DNA from: Plasmodiophora brassicae
Taxonomy: Eukaryota > Endomyxa > Phytomyxea > Plasmodiophorida > Plasmodiophoridae
Direction of reading: 5' to 3'
Assembly: GCA_039704465.1 (NCBI GenBank)
Contig: JASFAU010000006.1
Span: 372,001 to 436,000 of the forward strand
Length of the DNA stretch: 64,000 nt
Shown here: one piece after another, positions 8,739 to 18,543 of the stretch
How positions within the stretch are numbered: the first letter of the stretch is position 1
Layout: each line of letters opens with the position of its first letter
Translations under genes and position numbers: made by a program
The notes under the pieces: generated by a model
Databases searched by the model: none
Told to the model about the DNA's origin: nothing
What the model saw: the letters and a program-made list of their open reading frames with translations, nothing else

Positions 8739-11334
8739 CTATGGCTCGCTCTTCTTTCTCTTGACGACGGTGTCATGGCCGAGGTCCGCTATATCATCGG
8801 AATGAGTCGAATGGACGCTGTCGACGTTGTCGTCCTGGTCCGATGTTGACGACATCTCGTCCTTCTCGACGAAGTAGTCCTTCATGAACTCGTGCTGCAT
8901 GAGGTCCTTCGCATCAGGCCTGTCGTCCGGAGCCCTGCAACGTGCCGTCAACCAGCGTCGCTTATGTAAACAAAGTTACGAGCGGACCTTGTCAGACAAA
9001 GTCTGATGAAGTCCTGGGCCACCTGTGATAGGTGCGTTGGGATCTTCGGGATGGCCGACGAGTTCCCAATGTGGTACAGCGCACGGAACGGGTTGTCGAA
9101 ATTGCATTCCGCCCAGGGCGATGCTGCGGTCGCCATTTCGATCAGTACGCATCCAAGGCTCCAAATGTCAACCTTCAGAACAGTTGCCTCAGTCCCTTTG
9201 CTGGCGTGTCGGGCAGAGATGACTATTACCTTGTGGTCGTAGTTGCCGAGAAGTACTTCTGGTGCAGTCCACAGGGGCGTATAGTTATACCCTATTGAGG
9301 GCGCTTCTTTCGACAGGATATTGTCGAACTGTTTAGCTGATCCGAAGTCTGCCAGCTTCAGGTTACCCGTCGTGTCGACGAGAACGTTTTTGCCCTAGTC
9401 AGCTTCTCGCTTAATGGAAGCGGGGTTGAACGTAGCTCGTAGCCAGACCTTGATGTCCCGATGTATGATGTCGTTCCGGTGCATGTACTCGAGAGCGGAT
9501 AGCAGCTGCGCTGTGTATTTTCTAATCGTCTCCTCTTGGAAACACCCAAAACTGAGAGAGCGTCACGTCAGGGACGGATCAGTTATCACAAGGCGTTCGT
9601 CGTATACCTTTCCAGGAGGACGTCGATGGACTTGCCAGGGACGAATTCCATGAGGATGTTGAACTTGTTGCCATCCTGCTCGGTGCCAAGCAGGGCGACA
9701 ATGTTCGGGTGCTGCAGACGCTTCATCAGGTTGATCTCACTCTGCAGCTGTTTAGCACGTTCCTTGTCCTCGAACGTGTTTATGTCGACTTGCTTGACGG
9801 CGATCAGGGTACCGGTTACCAGCATGCCCATGTAGACTTTTCCAAAGGACCCTTTCCCAATTAGGTCACCTTTCTTCCACTCCAGCTTCTGTTCGGAGGT
9901 GGGCGATTGCCCTATGGATGGCGCTGGTTGCACTTGCGTCCAGGTGTTCGTCTTACGATGTTGCCGACCAGAAGACGGCCTGGGCGACATTCTCCTCCTG
10001 TCACGAGCCGATGTCGTCGACGAGGGCGGTGTTATGGACGATACGTTCAAAGGCGGGACTGAATCTGCTTCTGATACGGACGGCTTCTGCTTCAGAGGCT
10101 TTAAGGACGTCCCAGACGACGTCGGTGATGTTGGCTGGTCCAGGTCGATCCTGTACGATCGTAGAACGCTTTGTACACGTGCTCGAATCTGTAAGTAGGT
10201 TAGGGAACTGGAGACGTCAATGACAAAATTAGTGATCCATACCTGTTTGTTCATGCTGCCTTCTTTGGTCGGCAGGCAAGGAGATACGGACGACGTGACC
10301 AGGCAGTCTGGGCAGCAGATCAGCTTGTCGCGAAGCTTCGTTGACACCTTTTCCAGTTGCTTCTGACAGAACGAGCATCGGAAACACTCGAGGTGGAATT
10401 TCATGCCGACGGCTGCGATGACGGCATGAACGGGGATTGGGTCCTGGCAGACGGAACAGGTCACTCTCATTGTTGACGCCGAGATGTGATCGGAACATCG
10501 AAGCTCGCCGCCGATAGACAGGTACTTGTCGAGTTTCGTGCCACACTGTGCACACCGGAAGCACTTGCTATGGTAGAATTCGGCGTTAACAGCAATGCAG
10601 TCGACGAGGATGGGATCGCCACACGACGTGCATCGATGCGAGAACAGCTCCTGGTAGTCCTGCTGGCAGTATAGCTGGTCATCCTTGCGAAAGATCATTG
10701 AGCCCGACTTCGCCAGAGGACGTAGACAGTGATGGCAGGAAAGGCACCTGTTATGGTAGACTTTCCCGCTCGCTCTAACAGGATCCGAATCAGCCTTCAC
10801 CTCTTCGCCGCATTTCGAGCAGCGCTCGAGAGGCGAGATCCCGTGCAAATGACAGTACGGCTTGTTGTCGTGGTTGTAAAACTTGCCATCAAGCCGGACG
10901 CCACAAGAGGTGCAGCAGAAATGCTCGGGGTGGAAGAACCCGTCTAACGCCCGGATCACTCGTCCGTTCATAATCCTTTGATTGCAAGCGCGGCATGTGT
11001 GGAAGAACTGCTCGAAGTCGGCTTTGCAATAGAACTCGCCCTTCTTGTTGAAGAACTTTGTGCCGTGGAGCGGCTGGCCGCATACCTTACAGACGAAGTG
11101 CTCGGTGTGGAAGTTGGCCGACCCCACGCGAATATATGTCGACGACCCAGATATGACGCCATTACAGCCATGGCATATTCTCACTTCGGACGACCCGTCC
11201 ACAGCGCTGACGGTGGAATCGCTACTAGCCGCCATGGCCATACGAGGACGCGGCCGGTATTCCCGGCGGCGCCAGGCCTTTGAACGACCAGGCTGGCGGC
11301 TGGCGCTGACGTAGCGTACCAGCCGGTCGGACAA
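8739..11334 (-). CDS. Five-LIM-domain protein fused to a STE11/MAP3K-type protein kinase
   Basis: Six exons: 11334-10243, 10188-9608, 9551-9449, 9394-9230, 9172-8988 and 8934-8739 (introns 54, 56, 54, 57, 53 nt), 773 residues. Five tandem LIM zinc-binding modules occupy roughly residues 54-345 (e.g. [10 protein letters not shown]...[18 protein letters not shown]...HFCCTSC). A Ser/Pro-rich linker follows, then a complete kinase: [11 protein letters not shown] loop, IAVKQVD lysine, HRDIKGKNVLVD catalytic loop, DFGSAK, and [10 protein letters not shown]. The GK-N-V-L catalytic loop and the DIWSLGC helix suit MAP3Ks of the STE11/ANP group. An acidic Ser-rich tail ends the protein. LIM modules probably anchor the kinase to actin or signalling partners. 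The first intron is a multiple of three without stops, so retention would add 18 residues. A start at 11235 is an alternative. It is divergent from the P1 gene. Confidence 0.85.
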
Positions 11335-11565
11335 TAGCAGCTGTGACGCGAATCGCTCAGCGGGTACTGCTGCTGGAGCCCATTCAAATTCCAGTGCTAT
11401 AACGCAGACGCGGACCGTGAATTATACGGCGGCGCGCTAATGTCGGCTGTATCGTCGCAACGTACTTGTCCGTGGCGGAGTCCGAGAGCGGTGCGTCGTG
11501 GGCACAGCTTAAATCGTGCTTCACAGTCGAGTGTGTCGATTGTCGTTGCTGCTGTTCGGGAAAGT

Positions 11566-11907
11566 ATGCCGTTCGAAGTTGACGCTATCCAGAAGCAGGA
11601 GCTGCTGACCACGTTCGCGTGCCTCGCCCTGCATGACGACGGTGCCGACCTGACTGAGGACGGTGTCAAGGCCATGATCGCGGCCGCCGGCGCCCAGGTT
11701 GAGCCCTACTGGCCCAAGCTGTTCGTCAACATGCTCAAGGGGCGTGACGTCGCTGAGCTGCTGCTGAACGCCGGTGCTGGTGGCCCAGCTGCTGGTGGTA
11801 CCGCCGCCCCGGGCGCCGCCGCACCTGCTGCCGCCGCCAAGGAGGAGGAACCCGAGGAAGAAGAGGAAGAGGAGGAGGAAGACGAAGGCTTCTCGCTCTT
11901 CGACTAA
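11566..11907 (+). CDS. RPLP1: Acidic ribosomal protein P1
   Basis: 113-residue stalk protein of the large cytosolic ribosomal subunit. It forms P1/P2 dimers that recruit elongation factors. The start at MPFEVDAIQKQELL matches the family N-terminus; the longer upstream frame is 5' UTR. The helical domain (TTFACLALHDDGADLTEDGV) is followed by an Ala/Gly/Pro hinge and an acidic tail ending DEGFSLFD, the family C-terminal tag (usually ...GFGLFD) that contacts translation factors. It has no intron. It lies 230 bp from the divergent LIM-kinase start, so the two may share a promoter region. Confidence 0.95.
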   Translation: MPFEVDAIQKQELLTTFACLALHDDGADLTEDGVKAMIAAAGAQVEPYWPKLFVNMLKGRDVAELLLNAGAGGPAAGGTAAPGAAAPAAAAKEEEPEEEEEEEEEDEGFSLFD

Positions 11908-12069
11908 GTGCACCTTGCGTCGTTATTTTCTCTATTTCCGAATACACTATCGGCACATGCACGATCATCATCTCCAAGGATTCGCGAGTTGTAGCGGGCG
12001 AGGCAGGGCGCTGGAGGCCCCACCGCCTGCGCCGGTGTACTGCACTATGACCAGTTGCTTTGTTCGGGA

Positions 12070-12783
12070 ATGTCGCGAGGCGAACAGGGGGCCGTTCCTG
12101 AAGTATTGCTGGTCGGCGCGTCAGCGTCTGGGAAGACGCTCCTCGTCAACCGTTTGAAAGGTACCGAGAACCGTGTCGGCAGGTAATCGACGAGTGACAA
12201 CGGCGTGCAGCGCTTTGCAAGCCTGGCACGGAAGTCGACTATGATCCGAAACCGACGGTCAATCGGTAGGCCGTATCGTTGAATGCCGTCGATCTTATCG
12301 TGCTGTAGGTTGGAGTGGAGTTTGACCAGTTCACGTTCGACAAATCGCAATTCATGGTCCGGGAAGTGGGCTCGGCGATGATGTCGTCCTGGCCGTCCTA
12401 TACGTCGTCCTGCTGCGCCCTGCTTGTAGCCGCGAAACGTTCTGCCGCTGCCTCGCCTTGAGTACTGATTGTGGCCACAGTATGCAGTGAATGCATCGGA
12501 CCGCTGCGAGGTCGGCAATTCCGTCGCCGGCTTGATGCGATGCCTACGCGATCTACCGTCCGACACTCCATTGATTATCGCCTTTACGCACATGGACGTC
12601 CCGGAAATCATCCCGAAATGGGAGCGCCACATGCTGTTCCGGCTCGACGAGCTCGAAGCGTCGACACGGCCGGTCACCCTGCTGGAAATCAGCGCCATGA
12701 CCGGCGACGGCATCAACACGCTGGCGCAGACCCTGTCCCTCACCGTCACCCGCATCCGCGTCCGCCGCCGGCGACCGCAATAA
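12070..12783 (+). CDS. ARL16-like small GTPase
   Basis: Divergent ARF-like GTPase related to ARL16, which in animals acts in Golgi-to-cilium traffic. Four exons: 12070-12160, 12211-12257, 12309-12425 and 12481-12783 (introns 50, 51, 55 nt), 185 residues. Motifs in order: P-loop GASASGKTLLVNR; switch PTVGVEFDQF; REVGSAM in place of the usual W-D-x-G-G (ARL16 has RELGG here, so the missing Asp is a family trait); SWPSY; FTHMD where NKxD is expected; and SAMTG. The altered guanine-binding motif suggests weak or unusual nucleotide binding. There is no N-terminal Gly for myristoylation, as in ARL16. The second intron's 5' end (GTCAAT) is weak but is the only choice giving the PTVG join. Confidence 0.8.
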
Positions 12784-12963
12784 ACCCCTGTCTGCCGACG
12801 CTGACGACGATCAGTCGATCGTGGTCCGATAAAACGGTGAATGAAACCGTCCACAGCGTTCGTGGTGACCAGATCGACGAATGACCTATTCGCACGGTTG
12901 CCGCAGTCGGCAAGCGGAAGTGCGCGGTCGCCAGCGGAAGTGCGCGGTCGCCAGCGGCCGCTG

Positions 12964-14412
12964 ATGTCGTCGTCGGACGATGGCTTCGCGGACAGCGCCG
13001 TCCTGTTGGACAGCGCCGCGCAGCGACGCCAGCGCTACCAAGAGCAGGTTTGGGAGCGCGAGCCCCACGTGGGATGATGGCTGACGTTGCGGTCAGCGCG
13101 AGAAGGTCGAGAAGTTCGCCAAGCGCCACGCCGTTGCCGCTGATGGTCCGAGCAACATCTTTGACTTCCCGAATCGCCTGAAGCAGCCTGCTGCGATCGT
13201 GATTTCGTCTGGTAGTCACCGGGAACGGGTTTCTACGCTGAATGCGTGGTTATAATACTGGTGGTTAGACGAAGAGGACGACGATGATGACGCCAGGATC
13301 ACTCCGGCCCCTAAAGTGAGAAATCGAGGACGTCCCCATGTAAAGTTGGATGCCTCCTCCGACTCTGACTGCGTTGTCATCGGCGGTGTCGCCTCGTCGC
13401 TTTCTAGAAAAAGGAGGTACTCACTCAGCTGTCCCCGGATTGCTACTTCGGTCATCGCTGATTAACGCGACAGGAGGCCTCGAATCGTCCATGACCCACT
13501 TCTTAATGGGTACAATGTCCGAGACACGGTTGCTCGTAAGGAAATCGACAAGGTGCTCAGTGACGACCCGACGTTGAAGAGGTATCCTGACCGCCATGTG
13601 CCTTTACGCTGCCACTTAATAGGTCAGCTGTAGCTACCTGAGCATAGCTAGCGACGCATCCAAGCTGGCAAGATCGCTGTTACGCCCGATCGCCGTCGAT
13701 GTCCCTGTTCCCGATAGCCCGACAAGGTCTCCCGTTCGAGCTGCTGAACTTCCTTCGCTAGAGATCCCACAACTGTCGATGCCATCCACTGTACCAGAAA
13801 ATATCTCATTCATGGTCAACCTCGACCCGAACAATGACGCAAGCCAAACGAAAATCGTCATGAAATCCAATCAAGACTTCTCACGACTGTACAAGACTGT
13901 GTCGAAAGTAAGACGCTTTTCGTCGGTTTCATGTCGTCGTTCACCAATTTGTTCGCAGTCGCGTTCCACCCCGTTCTGGTTTTCAGTCGAAGATCATGAA
14001 CTCCTGATTGATGCGACTCCTGAGCAGCTCGGTCTGCAAGACGGTGCACATATCGCCATCGTTGACGTCAAACCCACTGCCGTCATGAGACGGCGGGCAG
14101 CGAAGGCGGACCAATCTGAAGCCCCTTGCTCAGATGATACGATCATCCTCAACGTGGCGTTACGGAACGACACAATTCCGCTGAAGGCACTTCGACGTTC
14201 GCTGACGACAACTCCATCGGCCTCTGACCCGTATGTTCTGCCAGGTTCGCCGGACGGCTTCGTTTGGCAGCATTGCAGAGAAACTGGCGCAGACCCGAGA
14301 TATTGCTGGAACTATCGTTTTCACGTTAGACGGCGAAAAGGTTGAACCGGAAAGCACGCCGGCGTCGCTGGATCTAGAAGACGATGACCAGATTGATGCT
14401 AGGATCGTGTGA
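12964..14412 (+). CDS. NIP45/Rad60/Esc2-like protein with two SUMO-like domains
   Basis: Seven exons: 12964-13047, 13097-13211, 13269-13416, 13474-13581, 13634-13907, 13959-14186 and 14245-14412, 374 residues. The N-terminal half is acidic and disordered (SSSDDG, EEDDDDD, SDSDCVVIGG which resembles a SUMO-interacting motif). The C-terminal half carries two ubiquitin-fold SUMO-like domains, the first ending LLIDATPEQLGLQDGAHIAI and the second with FGSIAEKLAQTRDIAGTIVF, STPASLDLEDDDQIDARIV. Proteins of this RENi group (Rad60, Esc2, NIP45) bind the SUMO machinery and support genome stability. The last intron (14187-14244) starts with GC instead of GT after AAG; no GT gives a frame-preserving join. 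An in-frame start at 12841 is possible, but it lies only 58 bp from the ARL16 stop. Confidence 0.75.
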
Positions 14413-14619
14413 CACCCGTATTGCCATCAATATATATCCGGACTATGTATTGTAGCACTGCTGGTACACCTCTGGCGTGAATCACGCCCGCCGATGTGAA
14501 TATCGTTCGTCGCATGAGTCAACTGGAACGAACACCGATTGCCAGCGACAGCAGAGATCCCTTCAAATCTGAAAACGCCTGCTCGCACGCAAGCATCATT
14601 GTCCACCGAGCCCGTGCCA

Positions 14620-14915
14620 ATGTCGAAGGCGTCATTCTTCATCGCTCTTCTGGCAATGCTGTTCGTTCTGGCCGCAGTGACGCCTTCAGCTCGGGCGTAC
14701 GAAGATGACTTTGAGGACGAGCATCACGGTAGTCGATCATGCACCCGGCGGTGAGATTATTCGGAACACTGACATGTCGTCTGTGCCTCACAGGATGGAA
14801 CCACGGCCTGGGACTCGGCAACCTGTTCCACCCGAGCAAGCAGGCCTTCGGCGAGGAGCACTTCAGCTTCCGCCACCACGACCACGTCAACGATGAGGTC
14901 GACTTCGACCCGTGA
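14620..14915 (+). CDS. Very small secreted His/Asp-rich protein
   Basis: Two exons (14620-14728, 14794-14915; 65-nt intron) give 76 residues. The first 26 form a standard signal peptide (MSKASFFIALLAMLFVLAAV ending SARA). The mature 50 residues are acidic and histidine-rich (YEDDFEDEHH, FRHHDHVNDEVDFDP) with no cysteine. Nothing in known families comes to mind. Histidine clusters alternating with Asp/Glu could bind metal ions. The size and signal peptide also fit a secreted effector-like protein, but no host context is visible. Confidence rests on the signal peptide and the clean intron. Confidence 0.6.
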
Positions 14916-15087
14916 TGACCCCGTATTTCGCTGAATACATCGCTTATCGTCATGTGCCATGAACTGCTGCTTGCCGGCACCAGCGCACAGCCAGTAACGC
15001 TTAATAACGGTCTCTGTGTTCGCGGCTTCGACGTCGACAACAAACTGCGTGGTAAGTGCCACTTGGCAAAGTAGACGGCGGTCGACG

Positions 15088-17796
15088 ATGCCGTCGCCGA
15101 TTCGGGGGTCGCTGCGTCGCCGGTTGCTGTATGACGACAGGGAGGCGGACGAGCGTCCGGGGCCAGCATCCGTGCCGTACTGGCAGTGGCCTGGCTGGGG
15201 TCGAAGTTCGACCCTGACGGTCGCGGATATCAGCGTGCCGCATGACCGGCGCCCGGCGCAACACGTGAAGCTGGGGCAGGTCATGGCGACGGCCATATCT
15301 GGCAATGATATTACGTCTAGCTGCCTCTGTACGTGCAACCGATAGCGTTAGCGTGCGATGCGGTCCTGAAAGCAAGCTCTTGTAGACTCGGCTGGGCAAA
15401 CGATCGCAGTGTCGGGTGCTGTTGCACCGCTGTCGCTTCTGCTGGTCAGCGTTATGCTCTACTTGTTCCGATCCATCTACAGTGAAGTGGTTCTAGCTTT
15501 GCCAAGTAACGGTGGTGTTTACAAGTAGGCTGGCGCCCTGTGGACGACGTGTGTCGGAAACCGCTAACGCCTGCTCAGTTGCTTACTTAACACGACGTCG
15601 AAACAAGTTGCATCATTAGCGGCCTGCTTAACCATATTGTCGTACGTGGCCACAGCTACCGTCAGCGCGAACACGGTAGTGCGGGCGACGATGATACGTG
15701 CGTTTCGATCAGAACGCGTTTCCTAGGCATGCCAGTACCTGGCGACAGTGTTCCCCCAATTAAGCGTCCCTGTAATGACGCAACTTCTCCTACTCGTCTT
15801 CGCGTTCATTACGTTGTGCGGTCTACGGGACTCGGCGATCGTTGCACAGTGCATATTTGTGGTGCATCTCGGTAGGCGTTGCTGGCATGCTCTGGCATCC
15901 TGTCAATGAATGGGTGTTTGCAAGGTACCCTTGCGAGTCTGATCGGCATTGCTATCGTTTCGATGTTCGTGGGCGGAGACCTGCAACTGCAGCACAACTG
16001 GTCCAACGAACCGGACGCTACTGGGCGTCAGTTGACCTGAAGCACGGACTGTAGGGACACTTCAGAAATTGGCCTTTGGCAACTCGTTTCTGGATTCGCA
16101 GCGGCTTCTTTGGGGATATCGGGGTTCGAGACGAGTGCCAACTTCATAGAGGTTTGCCTGCAGGACGTCCTGCCAATATCGGCGATTGCTGATCGGGCGC
16201 ATTTCTGTCTTAGGAACAGGCAGACGGCGTGTTTCCTTTGACCCTTCGGAATATGTGGATGGCGTCCTCAGTTATCAACCCAGCGCTTTGTCTGATCGGG
16301 TTGACTTTGCTCCCCATGGAGACAATGGTCAGGAGTAAGGGAGCCCTGCTGTCGAAGATTGCAGAAGCGGCGGGGGGACCAAGCTTCGGCAATGGACTGA
16401 AAATCTGGGTTGCCCTCGATGCGTTTGTTGTTCTGTCCGGTTCCCTTCTGACGGCTTTCGTCGGCGTCACTGGTCTTTGCAAACGCATGGCTTTCGATCG
16501 TTGCCTGCCCAACTTCTTTCTACAGGAAAACTCCTGGTACGCGTCTCTAGCAACTGATGGATGCGCTCTGACGAGGTTCATAGGCGGAAGACAAATCACT
16601 GGATCATCATCGGGTTCCTACTGGTGTGCTCCTCAATGCAGTTCTTGTTACACGATGTTTCCGTTCTTGCCGGCGTGTATTCCATTTCGTTCCTCAGCGT
16701 GATGGCCCTGTTCGCCATCGGCGACTCGCTCATCAAATTCAAACGAGGTTCCTCCGCAAATGGGTTACACTGGGATTCAGCTGATGGCGAGTGCAGATTC
16801 CATCAAGCGTCCGATACGCGCTGGGTGGTTGACAATTGCCATCGCGCTTGCTATGGTCTCGGTCGCGCTCTGTAGCACAGTGGTCGACAACCTTTCCACA
16901 TTCCGATTCTTCTTGTTCTACTTCTTTATCACGATCGCCTTTGTTCTGTTCATGTTTTACAGGCTCATTCTACTTCGCATCGGTAACGTCAGCACTCTAT
17001 GCTGGATCACGTTGGCAAGCTCACGTTTCCTTCCCCAGTACTGTATTTCTCTGCGAAGGCTTTGTCCCCGTTCCCGGGTCTGAAAGCGCAGCTACACGAC
17101 GTGTTAACCCGCGCTATGCAAAGGATAGCGAGCCACGCGGTCCTCTTCTATACGCCCAACGATCATTTACCGGTGATGAACAAAGGTCCTCTACGGTCAT
17201 CGTCTCTGTGAATCAGTCTGTGCTGATGATCGATTCCAAGCGATATTGTATATTCGGGAGAACGAGCAGGCCAGTTGGATCCGAATCGCCTACCTGTGCA
17301 AAGATCCCAGTGAAGTTCCTTCCGATTTCGTGTCCAACGTGGCACTACTGGACTCGATCTACCCCAAGGTGCGCATCGATTCCCTTGTCGTTGTCGGCGA
17401 GATGTCGCAGGAAACGTGCGACGCCATCGCATACGAATTACATATCCCTGTGGTACGTGCATGTGGGCGCTTCTCATGGATCGGCTGAACGTCGCTTTAC
17501 AGAACATGCAGCTGATCTGCTGTCCCGAAGAGGGAGTATCACACCTGCCAACGGGTACGTATGGATAACCTATATTACCCTACCTACCTAGTGTAGCGAT
17601 TTGGCTCTCTGACACTATCTTGCCAGTCCGCATCATCACACGATATATCGTCACCGAGGAGCAGGAAGCCGTCCACGCCGATCAAGAAGCGAGGCAGAAG
17701 GACGAATCGGGGCCTGCCGCCAGCGTGTCAGTTGACGTTGCACCCAGCGTGCCTGACGACTCTGAGCAACTATGCACCTTCCCTATACACCCTTGA
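15088..17796 (+). CDS. APC-superfamily amino-acid transporter
   Basis: Thirteen exons joined in frame give 673 residues: 15088-15328, 15410-15524, 15579-15675, 15736-15871, 15925-16026, 16066-16151, 16220-16536, 16584-16747, 16797-16982, 17039-17185, 17241-17449, 17503-17554 and 17627-17796. Introns are 39 to 81 nt. The N-terminal cytosolic part is about 75 residues, then about twelve transmembrane segments. Family marks are LGQVMATAISGNDITSS, ALPSNGGVY, LLNTTSKQVA, GFETSANFIE and VFPLTLRNMW. The C-terminal cytosolic domain (WIRIAYLCKDPSEVP, DSLVVVGEMSQE) looks like a small alpha/beta domain found after the transporter core in protist relatives. Likely a plasma-membrane amino-acid/polyamine permease; substrate unknown. 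The 81-nt first intron might contain a short missed exon. Confidence 0.8.
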
Positions 17797-18543
17797 TTAT
17801 GAAACTCATCTGCCTACCTGCCTTCAGTGCTTTCGTGACTCTCTCTCGCTCTCTCTCGTGTTCGTGTTCGTGTTCATACTTTGGCGGCATGCCGCTCTGG
17901 CAGCTTGCCCTCGACGTGACTCACCTCAGACTAGTAACCGAATCAGTATTCATTCCGTGCCGCTGCAACGGCATCCGGCGAACGTGGCCGTGCACGTGGA
18001 CGAGCTAATTATTACTACCCGTCTGGCGCAATGTTTCGCTGCTGCTGCCTGCCAGGTGGGTCGGCCACGAACGAGACCGCATCGGGAACCATATCCGTGA
18101 TCGAGTTCCAAACGGCGGGGAACATCCGAGCCAGCTGTGGCCACGTCTGCAAATCAGTGAACCGAGGCCAGGGCCCATGCTGCTGGTGTCGCACCGTCCC
18201 CTCGTTATCGTCCGTCATCGGTTATTCCTTATCAGGGCAATCGTCACCGACAGCGTCGCCGTCCAGGACAGCCGCTGGGGCCGCGGACGAATACGCGACG
18301 CCTTCCGCGGAATCGATGTGCCCGTCCTGCAGGACCAGGTTACGATCCGTTCGGCAGGTCATGCGCCATGTCAGGGCGCAGCGCCACCTGTCCCTCACGA
18401 TCCAGGACACGATTCGCGCATCAACGTCCGACGATAGCCAATCCCTGGACGCGACAGAGCACATCGGTTTCACGATATAAGCATACCCTTAGGTATATAC
18501 GACAGCATCATTACCGCCAATGGGCATGACGTGATCGACATAG
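17797..18543. other. Unresolved stretch with competing open frames
   Basis: About 750 bp between the transporter and the first clear CCDC148-like exon. On the plus strand a 149-codon frame (18031-18480) contains CPSCRTRLRSVRQVMRHVR, which reads like a C2H2 zinc finger. On the minus strand two in-phase frames (18473-18222 and 18218-18015) separated by one stop also have natural composition. I cannot decide between them. The missing 5' exon of the downstream gene should also be here; a 51-nt intron with GTATAT and ACATAG ends at 18493-18543 is likely. A CT/GTTC low-complexity run lies near 17835-17875. Confidence 0.4.

Noticed and set aside
17830..17880. CT/GTTC low-complexity tract as a regulatory element
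   Set aside because: Simple sequence downstream of the transporter stop; nothing else supports a role.
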